The notes under the pieces: generated by a model
The model's input: the letters and a program-made list of their open reading frames with translations, nothing else
What the model was told of the DNA's origin: nothing
Databases searched by the model: none
Shown here: one piece after another, positions 17,262-27,796 of the stretch
How positions within the stretch are numbered: the stretch's first letter is position 1
Layout of the letters: each line of letters opens with the position of its first letter
Translations under genes and position numbers: made by a program
Origin: JADJPO01 sp963828555
Lineage (GTDB): Bacteria; Actinomycetota; Actinomycetes; Actinomycetales; Kineosporiaceae
Assembly (NCBI GenBank): GCA_963828555.1
Contig: CAWHEL010000004.1
Span: 1,054,001-1,118,000, forward strand
Length of the DNA stretch: 64,000 bases
Direction: 5' to 3'

Positions 17262-19055
17262 CTCGGCCCAGAACTCGGTACTCCCCCGCCGGTCGGCGTC
17301 CTCGGCGCGGCGGACCCGCTCCACCTCGCGTAGGGTCACCCGGCGCACCTTGCCCGCCATCGTCTTGGGCAGCTCGGCGAACTCCAGCCGGGTGATCCGG
17401 TTGTGCGAGGAGAGGTTCTGCCGGGCGTGAGCCAGGATGGCCGCCGCGGTCTCGGCCGTCGGCTCCCATCCTGGCGCCAGCACCACGAACGCCTTCGGGA
17501 CGGCCCGCAAGGCACGGTCCGGCGAGGGCACCACGGCCGCCTCGGCCACCGCCGGGTGGGCCACCAGCACGCTCTCCAGCTCGAACGGGGAGATCCGCAC
17601 GTCGGCCGCCTTGAACACCTCGTCGGCCCGCCCGACATGGCTGAGGTAGCCGTCGGCGTCCTGCCGGGCGATGTCGCGGGTGTGATAGAAGCCGTCGTGC
17701 ATGGTCAGCGCGGTGCGGCTCTCGTCGTGCCGATAGCCGGCCATCAGACCCAGCGGCCGCCCCAGCGGGGCGCCGTTCGGGTCCACCGGGGCCAGGCGCA
17801 GGCAGAGCTCGCCCTCGGCCCCCGGCGCGACCTCCTCGCCGGTGATCGGGTCCAGCACCGCCACCTCGAACCCCGGCAGCGGCCGGCCCATCGACCCGGC
17901 CCGGACCGGCTGCCCCGGCGTGTTGCCGACGTGAGCCGTGGTCTCGGTCTGCCCGAACCCCTCCCGGACGGTCAGCCCCCAGGCGGCCTTCACCCTCTCC
18001 ACGACGGCGCCGTCGAGGCGCTCGCCGGCGCCGACCAGTTCGCGCAGCGCCAACCGGTCGCACCACGACGCCAGGTCCGCCTCGGCCAGCATCCGCCACA
18101 CCGTGGGCATGGCGCAGAAGGTGGTCACCCGGCAGGCCTGCATAGCGGTGAGCAGTGTCTCGGCGTCAGGGGCGGGAGCGCGCAGCGCGACCACTGTCGC
18201 GGCGGCGTTCCAGGGGGCGAACACCGTGCTCCAGGCGTGCTTGGCCCATCCGGGGGAGGCGACGTTCAGGTGCACGTCACCCGGTTGCAGGCCGATCCAG
18301 TACATGGTCGACAGATGCCCCACCGGGTAGGAGGCGTGGGTGTGTTCGACCAGCTTGGGCCGGGCCGTCGTCCCGGAGGTGAAGTAGAGCAGCAGGCTGT
18401 CGTCCGCCTCCGTCTCGGCGATCAGGCTGCCCTCGGCGGCCAGTGCCGCCTGCGCGAAGTCCTGCCAGCCCTCGACCGGGCCGCCCACCGCGACGGGCGT
18501 CCAGCCGCCCTCGTAGCCGGCGAACTTGGCGGCGTCCGCACTGCGGGTGATCACAAATCGGACGGAGCCCCGTTCTATCCGGTCGCGCAGGTCCGGCGGA
18601 GCCAGCTGGGTCGCGGTGGGGATGACCACGGCGCCCAGCCGGATGCAGGCCAGGATCGTCTCCCAGAGCTCGACCTGGTTGTCCAGCATCACCAGCACCC
18701 GGTCGCCCCGACTCATGCCCAGCCCGGAGAACCATGCCGCGACGCGCCGGGACCGCTCGGCCAGCTCGCCGTAGCTGAGCTGCACGTCGCCCTCAGCCGG
18801 ATCGAGCACCCACAGCGCCGTCCGCGCGCCGATGACCGGATCGGCCGCCAGGTGGTCGAACCAGTCCCGAGCCCAGTTGAACGCCGTCAACTCCGGCCAG
18901 CGGAAGCGGGCGCTGGCCGCCGGGTAGTCCTCGCGCAGCTCGAGCAGCAGGTCTCGGGCGGAGCGGAACGCTGCATGAGCATCGGGTGAATCGGAGATGA
19001 ACGACGCTCGGGCAGCGGTGCGGCCGAGACCCGGCGGTGACGTGGCGTCGGTCAT
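17244..19055 (-). CDS. AMP-forming acyl-CoA synthetase
   Basis: Adenylate-forming enzyme of 603 residues in the acetyl-CoA synthetase / medium-chain acyl-CoA ligase group: carboxylate + ATP + CoA to acyl-CoA. The P-loop-like motif A3 is LLLYFTSGTTARPKLVEHTH. A5 is REGFGQTETTAHVGNTPGQP, A7 is YHTRDIARQDADGYLSHVGR, and A10 is ELPKTMAGKVRRVTL, with catalytic Lys569. A10 matches the PKxxxGK pattern of synthetases inactivated by lysine acetylation. The ATG at 19055 is used; a GTG three codons upstream is possible. It is divergent, with 63 nt between starts, from a GNAT-containing protein that is a candidate modifier. Chain-length preference cannot be told. Confidence 0.87.
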   Translation of the reverse strand: MTDATSPPGLGRTAARASFISDSPDAHAAFRSARDLLLELREDYPAASARFRWPELTAFNWARDWFDHLAADPVIGARTALWVLDPAEGDVQLSYGELAERSRRVAAWFSGLGMSRGDRVLVMLDNQVELWETILACIRLGAVVIPTATQLAPPDLRDRIERGSVRFVITRSADAAKFAGYEGGWTPVAVGGPVEGWQDFAQAALAAEGSLIAETEADDSLLLYFTSGTTARPKLVEHTHASYPVGHLSTMYWIGLQPGDVHLNVASPGWAKHAWSTVFAPWNAAATVVALRAPAPDAETLLTAMQACRVTTFCAMPTVWRMLAEADLASWCDRLALRELVGAGERLDGAVVERVKAAWGLTVREGFGQTETTAHVGNTPGQPVRAGSMGRPLPGFEVAVLDPITGEEVAPGAEGELCLRLAPVDPNGAPLGRPLGLMAGYRHDESRTALTMHDGFYHTRDIARQDADGYLSHVGRADEVFKAADVRISPFELESVLVAHPAVAEAAVVPSPDRALRAVPKAFVVLAPGWEPTAETAAAILAHARQNLSSHNRITRLEFAELPKTMAGKVRRVTLREVERVRRAEDADRRGSTEFWAEDLTGL

Positions 19056-19118
19056 ATCGCGCACGATGGCACCGGCGGTGCCGCACAGCAATAGGCTCGG
19101 GTCAGTAGGCTTTCGATC

Positions 19119-21770
19119 GTGGCCACTGGAAAGCCCGGCTATCCCGGGCACTGGGAGGCCGACGTCGTCCTGCGCGACGGCGGTACCGCGCATCTGCGCC
19201 CGATCCGCCCCGACGACGCCGAGGCGCTGCAAAGGTTCCACCTGTCGCAGTCGCCCGAGTCGGTCTATCTGCGCTTCTTCGCCCCGATGCCTCGACTGTC
19301 CGACCGGGACCTTGAGCGGTTCACCGTGGTCGACCACCACGACCGGGTGGCGATGGTGATCACCGTCGGCGATCACATCATCGGGATCGGCCGGTTCGAC
19401 CGGGTCACCCCGGACACCGCCGAGGTCGCCTTCAACATCTCCGACGCTCATCACGGCCGCGGCGTCGGCTCGGTGCTGCTCGAGCATCTGGCGGCCGCGG
19501 CGCGGGAGAACGGCCTGCACCGGTTCGTGGCCGAGGTGCTGCCGCAGAACCGCAAGATGATGGCCGTCTTCCACGACGCCGGGTACGAGGTGACGCACCG
19601 GTACGAGGACGGCGTGATCTCGCTCGGCTTCGACATCGACCCCACCGAACGGTCCCGGGCCGTGATGGAGGCCCGCGAGCACCGCGCCGAGGCCAGCAGC
19701 ATGTACGCCCTGCTCAACCCCGGCTCAGTGGTCCTGATCGGGGCCAGCAGGCGCGAGGGGACGATCGGGCGCACCCTGCTCACCGCGATGCAGGCCAGCG
19801 GTTTCACGGGCGCACTGCACGTGGTGCACCCCGAGGCCGACAGCGTGCTGGGCATCCCTGCCCACCGCCGCCTGGCCGACGTGCCCCGCCCGGTCGACCT
19901 GGCCGTGGTGGCGGTACCGGCGACGTCGGTGCTGGAGGTCGTGCACGAGTGCACCGAGGCAGGGGTCAAGGGCCTGGTGGTCGTCTCGGGCGGGTTCGCC
20001 GAGGCCGGCCAGGAAGGCCTGGAGCGGCAGCGCGAACTGGTCCGGATGGCCCGCGCCGACGGCATGCGGGTGGTCGGGCCCAACTCCTGGGGCATTCTGA
20101 ACGCCGACCCCGCGGTGCGGCTGAACATCTCGCTGCGCGGCACGGCGCCGCTGGCCGGGAGGTTCGGGGTGTTCTGCCAATCGGGGGCACTGTCCGTGGC
20201 CGTGCTCGATTTCGCCGAGCGCCGCTCGGTCGGGGTGTCCACGTTCCTCTCCGCCGGCAACCGGGCGGATGTGTCGGCGAACGACTGCCTGCAGTACTGG
20301 GAGGCGGACGAGCGCACCGCGGCGGTCTGCCTCTACCTGGAGAGCACGGGCAACCCGCGCAAGTTCTCCCGGATCGCCCGTCGAGTGTCCCGGGCCAAGC
20401 CGGTGCTGGTTCTCACCTCAGGCACCTCCGGATTCGGCGTGGCGCCCGGGCAGGTGCACCGGCCCGGTCCGCAGGCCCCGCCGGAGGCGTTCGACGCCAT
20501 GCTCGCCCAAGCCGGCTGCCTGCGGGTGCGCACCCTGCACGCGCTCTTCGACGTGGCCCAACTGGTGCTCGACCAGCCGTTGCCCGAGGGCAACCGGGTC
20601 GCCGTCGTGGCGAACAGCGTCGCGCTGGCCGCTCTGGTCGCCGACGCCTGTCTGGCGGAGGACCTCGACGTCGTGCACGGTCCGATCGCCGTGCCCGAGC
20701 TGAGCGGGCCGGAGGAGTTCCGGACAGCGCTGCAGAACGCCTTCGCCGCCAACGACGTCGATGCGGTCGTCGCGGTGTTCGCCCCCGCGGTGCTGGCGCA
20801 CACCAACGACATCGCCCGGGCCTTGGCCGAGACCGCCGCCGACGCCGTCCAGCCGGTGGTGGGGTGCCTGATCGGCTGGGACGGACGCGATCTGGTCGCC
20901 GAGGTGGCCGGCGGGCGCCGGGTCCCCACCTACGACACGCCTGAGGAGGCGGTCGTCGCGCTGGCCGAGGTGACCCGGTATGCGGCCTGGCGCCGGCGTC
21001 CGCACGGGGAACCCCTGGATCCGCCCGGCTGCGACCCGGAGGCCGCGGAGAAGATGGTGCAGGCCATCCTCGAGGAGCATCCCGAGGGGATTGAGCTCGA
21101 CCCCCGTCGTTCAGCAGAACTGTTGGCACACTACGGAATCGCCGTCTGGCCCTCGCTCGCGGTGAGCAACGCCGCCGATGCGCAGGAGGCCGCCGACCGG
21201 CTCGGCTGGCCGGTGGCGCTGAAGACCACGGCGCCCTACCTGCGGCACCGGGTCGACCTCGGCGGTGTGCGGCTGGACATCGCCGACGCCACCGAGCTGG
21301 CCCGTGACCTGGTGGAGATGACGGCCCAGCTGGGCCCGATGGGCGGGGCGGACCTGGTGCTGCAGAAGATGGCACCGGTCGGCGTGGCCTGTGTGGTGCG
21401 CACGGTGGAGGACGTCCAGTACGGGCCGGTGGTCTCCTTCGGCCTGGGCGGTGACGCCAGCGAGCTGCTCGGCGACCTGTCCCACCGGATCGCCCCGCTG
21501 ACCGACGTCGATGTGGCCGACATGGTCCGCTCGGTGCGCGCGGCGCCCAAGCTGTTCGGGCACCGGGGCGCGCACCCGGTGGACGTCGCGGCCCTGGAGG
21601 ACCTGCTCGCGCGGGTGTCCTGCCTGACCGACGATCTGCCCGACGTCTCCTCGGTCGATCTCAACCCGGTCGTGGTCTCAGCGCAGGGGGTGGCCGTGCT
21701 GGCGGCCACAGTGCGGCTGGACATCCTGAACCGCCTCGACGACCGCCGTGAGCTGAGTGCCTCACCGTGA
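19119..21770 (+). CDS. GNAT acetyltransferase fused to ADP-forming acyl-CoA synthetase-like domain (Pat type)
   Basis: An 883-residue two-part protein. Residues about 20-180 are a GNAT domain with the acetyl-CoA loop ISDAHHGRGVGSVLLEHLAA. From about 195 follow a CoA-binding Rossmann domain (PGSVVLIGASRREGTIGRTL), succinyl-CoA-ligase-like domains (RFGVFCQSGALSVAVLDFAE) and an ATP-grasp domain (GWPVALKTTAPYLRHRVDLG). Bacterial Pat enzymes with these parts acetylate acyl-CoA synthetases on the A10 lysine; such a substrate is encoded divergently next door. The ligase active-site loop is altered (GQVHRPGPQA where ADP-forming enzymes have SHTG), suggesting a sensory rather than catalytic role. A true acetate-CoA ligase remains possible. 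Confidence 0.82.
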   Translation: MATGKPGYPGHWEADVVLRDGGTAHLRPIRPDDAEALQRFHLSQSPESVYLRFFAPMPRLSDRDLERFTVVDHHDRVAMVITVGDHIIGIGRFDRVTPDTAEVAFNISDAHHGRGVGSVLLEHLAAAARENGLHRFVAEVLPQNRKMMAVFHDAGYEVTHRYEDGVISLGFDIDPTERSRAVMEAREHRAEASSMYALLNPGSVVLIGASRREGTIGRTLLTAMQASGFTGALHVVHPEADSVLGIPAHRRLADVPRPVDLAVVAVPATSVLEVVHECTEAGVKGLVVVSGGFAEAGQEGLERQRELVRMARADGMRVVGPNSWGILNADPAVRLNISLRGTAPLAGRFGVFCQSGALSVAVLDFAERRSVGVSTFLSAGNRADVSANDCLQYWEADERTAAVCLYLESTGNPRKFSRIARRVSRAKPVLVLTSGTSGFGVAPGQVHRPGPQAPPEAFDAMLAQAGCLRVRTLHALFDVAQLVLDQPLPEGNRVAVVANSVALAALVADACLAEDLDVVHGPIAVPELSGPEEFRTALQNAFAANDVDAVVAVFAPAVLAHTNDIARALAETAADAVQPVVGCLIGWDGRDLVAEVAGGRRVPTYDTPEEAVVALAEVTRYAAWRRRPHGEPLDPPGCDPEAAEKMVQAILEEHPEGIELDPRRSAELLAHYGIAVWPSLAVSNAADAQEAADRLGWPVALKTTAPYLRHRVDLGGVRLDIADATELARDLVEMTAQLGPMGGADLVLQKMAPVGVACVVRTVEDVQYGPVVSFGLGGDASELLGDLSHRIAPLTDVDVADMVRSVRAAPKLFGHRGAHPVDVAALEDLLARVSCLTDDLPDVSSVDLNPVVVSAQGVAVLAATVRLDILNRLDDRRELSASP

Positions 21771-21794
21771 TGCCGAGGGTGACAGGATGGGCCC

Positions 21795-22411
21795 GTGCGT
21801 GAGCGACAGACTGCGGTGAACCGCGTGCCCAACGAGCTGCCCCAGCAGCTGCGGACCGACGTGGAGCGGGCCGGCTACTACCCGGAACTGATCTGCGACG
21901 TCCTCGACGTGGCGCTGGCCGGTGAGGAGGTGCGGCACTTCCTGGTGCACCCGGAGACCACCTTCGACCGGGACGAGGTGCGCCGGCACGTCACGGTGGT
22001 GGCCCTGACCCCCAGCCGGCTCGTGGTCGCGCACGCCGACGACCACGACCCGGATGCGCTCAGCCCCGAGCCGTACGCCTCGGCGAGCACCGAGTCCGTG
22101 GCACTGCACCATGTGCGGTCTCTGGTGCTCTCGCACGCGGTGACCCGGCCTGAGCAGCACCGCGCGGGCATGACCCCGCGCGAGCTGACCCTGAGCATCG
22201 GCTGGGGCGGCGTCAGTCGGCTCGATCTGGAGCCGGCCGGATGCTCCGACCCCGAGTGCGAGGCCGACCACGGCTACACCGGCAGCGCCGCCGCCGACGA
22301 CATCACCCTGCGTCTGTCCGCGGACGCCGAGGGCGCGGACGCCGTGCGGGCGGCGGTCGGCTTCGCCAAGGCCCTCTCCGCCGCGGTCGCCGCGGCGGCA
22401 CAGCCAGGTCG

Positions 22412-22415
<4 letters not shown>
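21795..22415 (+). CDS. DUF5998 family protein
   Basis: A 206-residue protein from GTG 21795, matching the actinobacterial DUF5998 family by its opening (LPQQLRTDVERAGYYPELIC) and by HVTVVALTPSRLVVAHADDH. The core looks like a beta-rich domain that could bind a ligand, ending in an Ala-rich helix. Near the end CSDPECEADHGYTG has two cysteines that could bind metal. Function unknown. Its TGA overlaps the ATG of the next gene (ATGA at 22412), so the pair is probably co-translated. Confidence 0.8.
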
Positions 22416-23533
<1,118 letters not shown>

Positions 23534-23536
23534 GCA

Positions 23537-24637
23537 CTACTCGCGCTTGCCGCCGAAGACGATGTCGTCCCAGCTCGGCACGCTGGCCCGCTTGCCCCGT
23601 CGGGGCTGCGTCGCCGCAGGGGCGGGGGTGGCCGGAGGCTGGGCCGAGGTGAGCGCGGTCGCCGCACGTTCGGTTCCGTTGGTGGACGGAGGGTCCGGGA
23701 CCACCACCACAGGCTCGGGCAGGGTGAGCACCTCGGCGTCTGTGGCCAGGTCCGGCCGCGACCGGGGTGGATGAGCCGCCGGCGGCTCGGTGACCGGGCC
23801 GGGCCGCTCGAGCTCGGCCGGATCGAAGCCGTCGATGTCGTCGAGGTCGGCCACCGGGCGTTGGCGGCGTCCGCGGCGCTCGCGCAGGGTGTCGAGCAGG
23901 TCGACCGTCGAGGCCGCGGGCCAGGCCGTGGGCCGCACCGCGCCGTCTGCCTCGACGTCGTAGACGTGGTCCTGGGTGATCTCGTCCGGGGTACGCAACG
24001 GGTCGCCGGAACGGATGGGCACCAGCCGCCGGTGGGTCGCGGCGCCCGGGCTCGCCCCGGCCGGTTCGTGATCGGTCAGCCAGCGAGCCTCGTCGTCCTG
24101 CGGCACGACGTGGCGGAGCTGGGCGTCGTAGGTCCAGCGGGCGCGGCGGTCGCGGGTGCCGGCGGTGAAGCCGAGAGCGACCACCCAGGACCCGTCGTCG
24201 CTGCGCCAGGCGTCCCAGGAACTCTCGCCGTGGTGCACCTCACGGGTGGCGAGTCGCTCGGTGACCAGTTCGCCCAGGGTCGGCACGGTGCCGTCAAGCC
24301 GGGTGACGCCGCGCATGCGCACAGCCCGGGCCTGCCGGACGACGAACTCGCGCTCGGCCAGCACCGGACCCTCATAGCGGCGGATGTGCTCCACCGGCAG
24401 GCCGGAGTCGGCGGCGATGTCCTCGGCACTCTCGCCGGCCCGGATCCGGGCCTGGATGTCGCGCGGGCGGAGGGCGCCGTCGAGCTCGATCTGCAGCTGC
24501 CCCAGGCGCGGGCGGTCCCGGCGCACGGCGGCGCGCAGCGATTCGTCCACACGGACGCGGAACTTGACCCCGTCCGGACCTGCGAGCACCAGATGCTCGC
24601 CGTCGTCATGGACGCCGACGAGCGTGAGGTCTTGCAT
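23537..24637 (-). CDS. sepH: Septation protein SepH
   Basis: A 366-residue protein (formerly DUF3071). In actinobacteria SepH binds FtsZ and promotes its assembly at division sites. The N-terminal domain starts MQDLTLVGVHDDGEHLVLAG and contains a helix-turn-helix-like segment, RPRDIQARIRAGESAEDIA then LPVEHIRRYEGPV, typical of the family. The C-terminal half is a Pro/Arg-rich disordered tail ending SVPSWDDIVFGGKRE, the conserved C-terminal FtsZ-linked motif of the family. The ATG at 24637 follows GGAGGGGGG. It is divergent from ferrochelatase, with 143 nt between starts. Confidence 0.92.
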   Translation of the reverse strand: MQDLTLVGVHDDGEHLVLAGPDGVKFRVRVDESLRAAVRRDRPRLGQLQIELDGALRPRDIQARIRAGESAEDIAADSGLPVEHIRRYEGPVLAEREFVVRQARAVRMRGVTRLDGTVPTLGELVTERLATREVHHGESSWDAWRSDDGSWVVALGFTAGTRDRRARWTYDAQLRHVVPQDDEARWLTDHEPAGASPGAATHRRLVPIRSGDPLRTPDEITQDHVYDVEADGAVRPTAWPAASTVDLLDTLRERRGRRQRPVADLDDIDGFDPAELERPGPVTEPPAAHPPRSRPDLATDAEVLTLPEPVVVVPDPPSTNGTERAATALTSAQPPATPAPAATQPRRGKRASVPSWDDIVFGGKRE

Positions 24638-24780
24638 GGGTCCCCCCTCCGGCTGCGTCCTGCTCCGACTGTGCCACTCCACGCACGGATGGCGAAGCAT
24701 GTCGACGGGCGTGGCGTCCACATGCTCGACCGCTGCGGCTACCGAGCGTGCGCGGACCGGGGCAGTGCGAGGATTCGGGG

Positions 24781-25869
24781 GTGAGCGAGATCTACGCGCC
24801 GTACGACGGGGTGCTGCTGGTGTCCTTCGGTGGACCGGACCGTGCCGAGGAGGTGATGCCGTTCCTGGAGAACGTGGCCCGGGGGCGGGCGATCCCGCGC
24901 GAGCGGCTGGAATCGGTCGCCGAGCATTACTACGCGCGCGGCGGCGCGAGCCCGATCAACGACGCCAACCGGGCGCTGGTGGAGGCCCTGCGCGCCGAGC
25001 TCGCCGGCCGCCCCGGACCGATCGGTGGGCTGAGTGTCTACTGGGGCAACCGGAACTGGCAGCCCTACCTGGCCGACGCGTTGCGTGAGGCCCACCGCGC
25101 CGGCGCCCGGCGGCTGGTGGCCGTGGTCACCAGCGCCTATTCGAGCTACTCGGGCTGCCGGCAGTACCGCGAGGACCTCGAGCGAGCGGTGGCCACCCTG
25201 GCCGACGAGGGCCTGCAGATCGAGGTCGAGGCGGTCCGGCCGTACTTCAATCACCCGGGTTTCGTCGCGCCGATCGCGGAGGCGGTCCTGGACGGCCTGA
25301 GCGCCCTGGCCGAGCTCTCCGGCACCGCGGCCCTGGCCCCGCGGATCGTCTTCGTCACGCACTCGATCCCGGTGGAGATGGACGAGGCCTCCGGAACGGA
25401 GGGGCACGCCTACACCCGCCAGCACCGGGACGTGGCGGAGGCGGTCTGCGACCTGGTGTCGCGCCGGCTGGGCCGGTCGCCGGGCTGGGACCTGGTCTAC
25501 TGCTCGCGCTCCGGGTCGCCGCGGCAGGCCTGGTTGGAACCGGACATCGGCGACTACCTGCTGGACCAGGCAAAGATCGGGGTCACCGGCGTTGTGGTGG
25601 TGCCGATCGGCTTCATCAGCGACCACATGGAGGTCGTGCACGACCTGGACACCGAGGCAGCCACCTTCGCCGACCGCCTGGGGCTGGCCTTCGTCCGCGC
25701 GGCCACCGTCGGCACGCACCCGCTCTTCGTGGCCGGCCTGGCCGATCTGATCGGTGAGCGGGCGGCGCAGGCCAGGGGCGAGCAGGTGGTGGCGGCCGCG
25801 GTCGGAGCGCTGCCCGCGGCGCCGGTGCCCTGCCCGGCGGGCTGCTGTGCGCTGGGTGCGGGCCGATGA
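24781..25869 (+). CDS. cpfC: Coproporphyrin ferrochelatase
   Basis: A 362-residue ferrochelatase inserting iron into coproporphyrin III in the branch that ends with ChdC (encoded near 57 kb). Seen: GVLLVSFGGPDRAEEV at the start, ARGGASPIN, TSAYSSYSGCRQYREDL and the active-site VTHSIPVEMDEASG, with the His used in metalation. Cys126 plus a C-terminal C351PAGCC cluster fits the [2Fe-2S] centre of actinobacterial enzymes. GTG at 24781 is taken as start because conservation begins right after it. The last bases overlap the ATG of the inositol-phosphatase gene (ATGA at 25866). Confidence 0.93.
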   Translation: MSEIYAPYDGVLLVSFGGPDRAEEVMPFLENVARGRAIPRERLESVAEHYYARGGASPINDANRALVEALRAELAGRPGPIGGLSVYWGNRNWQPYLADALREAHRAGARRLVAVVTSAYSSYSGCRQYREDLERAVATLADEGLQIEVEAVRPYFNHPGFVAPIAEAVLDGLSALAELSGTAALAPRIVFVTHSIPVEMDEASGTEGHAYTRQHRDVAEAVCDLVSRRLGRSPGWDLVYCSRSGSPRQAWLEPDIGDYLLDQAKIGVTGVVVVPIGFISDHMEVVHDLDTEAATFADRLGLAFVRAATVGTHPLFVAGLADLIGERAAQARGEQVVAAAVGALPAAPVPCPAGCCALGAGR

Positions 25870-26714
25870 CCACCCGGGCCGTCGATCCGGTGGCGTTGGC
25901 CGGCCTGGCCGAGCAGCTCGCCCGCGCGGCAGGAGAGCTGATCACGCGGGGCCGCCCGAATCGGGTCGAGGTGGCGGCGACCAAGAGCAGCCCCACCGAC
26001 GTGGTCACCGCGATGGACCGGGCCGCCGAGGGCCTGATCACCGACCAGCTGGCCCAGACCCGCCCCGACGACGCCGTGTTCGGCGAGGAGGGCGGCCGGG
26101 TGTTCGGGGCCAGTGGCCTGACCTGGGTGATCGACCCGATCGACGGCACGGTCAACTACCTGTACGGCCTGCCGGCCTACGCGGTCAGCGTGGCGGTGGT
26201 GACCGGCGATCCTGGGGTGCCCGGCGCCTGGCAACCGGTGGCCGGCTGCGTGTACAACCCGGCCTCCAATGAGACGTGGACGGCGGCGTCCGGGTACGGG
26301 GCCTACCTGGACGGCGTCCGGCTCGAGGCGCGGCCGGCGCCGGACCTGGCCCTGGCGCTGATCGGCACCGGCTTCGGCTACCGGGCGCAGGACCGGGCTG
26401 CCCAGGCCCGGGTGCTCAGCGCGCTGCTGCCCCTGGTGCGCGACATCCGCCGGATCGGCTCGGCGGCGCTCGACCTGTGCGCTGTGGCCACCGGCCGTCT
26501 CGACGGCTACTACGAGCAGGGCCTGCACGTGTGGGACATCGCCGCGGCTCTGCTCGTGGTGGTCGAGGCCGGGGGAGAGGTGACCGGGCCGGCGGGAGGT
26601 GCGCCGTCCGAGGACCTGGTGGTCTGTGCGCGTGAGCCCCTGCTCTCAGCGTTACTCGACCGGGTCGACAGCCCGGCGCCCGGCGGCGATGTGACGGAAA
26701 GCACTACGCCCTGA
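25866..26714 (+). CDS. suhB: Inositol monophosphatase family protein
   Basis: A 282-residue Mg-dependent phosphatase. Metal-binding motifs are VFGEEGG (about residue 74), WVIDPIDGTVNYLYG (about 89) and WDIAAALLVVVEAGGEV (about 223). It would hydrolyse inositol 1-phosphate or a related sugar phosphate. The location between ferrochelatase and DUF4193/dut matches suhB of mycobacteria. ATGA overlap with cpfC indicates translational coupling. The symbol follows family and position; the real substrate is untested. Confidence 0.87.
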   Translation: MTTRAVDPVALAGLAEQLARAAGELITRGRPNRVEVAATKSSPTDVVTAMDRAAEGLITDQLAQTRPDDAVFGEEGGRVFGASGLTWVIDPIDGTVNYLYGLPAYAVSVAVVTGDPGVPGAWQPVAGCVYNPASNETWTAASGYGAYLDGVRLEARPAPDLALALIGTGFGYRAQDRAAQARVLSALLPLVRDIRRIGSAALDLCAVATGRLDGYYEQGLHVWDIAAALLVVVEAGGEVTGPAGGAPSEDLVVCAREPLLSALLDRVDSPAPGGDVTESTTP

Positions 26715-26993
26715 TTGTCCGTTTCTCGGAGCGTTTCGCCGGGAAACACAAGGTCACCCGACACTGGTGAGGCCTCGTCGCGGGGGCAGACGGACCTGGC
26801 GACGCACCTCACCGTGGTGTCGGTTCGCACCTGTGGCCCGCATAGTGCACAATCGCCCAGCGCCGGAGGGCACAAAAGCCGATCCCGATGCGTTACCCGT
26901 GCGCTGCCTCATCCGCGTGCTCGGCCCAGCACGTGACCACCAGATGGACCCACCGATCCGAACGCCGACATTTCACCCCGGAGCGTGACCAGT
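26715..26993. other. Intergenic region upstream of the DUF4193 gene
   Basis: 279 nt without a credible gene. It should carry the promoter for the DUF4193 gene; a candidate -10-like TAGTGC lies in gcccgcatagtgcacaatcg near 26845. No strong hairpin or operator stands out. Confidence 0.4.
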
Positions 26994-27293
26994 ATGGCGA
27001 CCGACTACGACGCGCCGCGCAAGACGGACGACGAGCTCAGCGAGGACTCGATCGAAGAGCTCAAGGCCCGGCGCGTCGACAAGGGGTCAGGAACTGTCGA
27101 CGAGGACGAGATCGAGGCGGCCGAGGGATTCGAGCTGCCCGGTGCCGACCTGTCGAACGAGGAACTGTCGGTGCGGGTCCTGCCGCGCCAGGCCGACGAG
27201 TTCACCTGCTCGAACTGCTTCCTGGTGCACCACCGCAGCCAGCTGGCCAAAGAGGTCGGCGGGCAGCCGGTGTGCAAGGAGTGTGCCGCGTAG
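26994..27293 (+). CDS. DUF4193 family zinc-ribbon-like protein
   Basis: A 99-residue acidic protein opening MATDYDAPRKTDDE, the family hallmark. A conserved C-terminal domain follows with FTCSNCFLVHHRSQLA and VCKECAA; the two CxxC pairs should bind zinc. The N-terminal half is charged and probably disordered. It is very common in actinobacteria, often strongly expressed, and of unknown function; a nucleic-acid or RNA-polymerase contact is only a guess. The ATG at 26994 is preferred over GTG 26985 by family comparison. It converges on the DUF3093 gene. Confidence 0.87.
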   Translation: MATDYDAPRKTDDELSEDSIEELKARRVDKGSGTVDEDEIEAAEGFELPGADLSNEELSVRVLPRQADEFTCSNCFLVHHRSQLAKEVGGQPVCKECAA

Positions 27294-27303
27294 CAGCCCG
27301 GGC

Positions 27304-27762
27304 TCAGGGGCGATCCGACCGGGTGGGGGCTCGGCGGATCGCCTGCGCCAGCTGCTCGGGCCGGCGGCTGGACAGCAACCAGTAGGGGGTCGGGTCCTTC
27401 GGGTCGTCCAGGGCGACCCGGACCCCGGTGTGGATCCAGCCCCGGATGCACAGGAACGCCCGGGCGTCCAGCCCCGGGCCGTTCGCCTGGCGCATCGCCG
27501 GCGTGTCGAGCTCCTCGACCTCGCCGGTCAGCGCCAGCGGCACATGCGCACGCCCGGCATGGAGCACACCGCCACGCACGGCGAGCTCGGGGGCGTTGGC
27601 GGCCAGCAGCGCGGCGATGATCGCGGTCATCACGACCGCGGTCAGGGCCCCACCGGGGCGGCTGAACCGGGTGACGGTCAGCCCGAACCCGCTGCCGATC
27701 ACCCCGGCCATCGCCCAGACCCACCAGGCCGGCCAGAGCTTCTCGCTGTAGTCCTCGTTCAC
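27304..27762 (-). CDS. DUF3093 family membrane protein
   Basis: A 152-residue protein with two N-terminal membrane helices (LWPAWWVWAMAGVIGSGFGL and ALTAVVMTAIIAALLAANAP) and a C-terminal soluble domain. The latter contains RAFLCIRGWIHTGVRVALDD and PTPYWLLSSRRPEQLAQAIR, the signature of DUF3093. It resembles PH-like membrane-anchored domains. It sits divergently beside dut, as in mycobacteria (Rv2698 next to dut). Function unknown. Confidence 0.87.
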   Translation of the reverse strand: MNEDYSEKLWPAWWVWAMAGVIGSGFGLTVTRFSRPGGALTAVVMTAIIAALLAANAPELAVRGGVLHAGRAHVPLALTGEVEELDTPAMRQANGPGLDARAFLCIRGWIHTGVRVALDDPKDPTPYWLLSSRRPEQLAQAIRRAPTRSDRP

Positions 27763-27796
27763 CGGTCCAGCCTTTCACACGGGCTACCCTCTCCCC

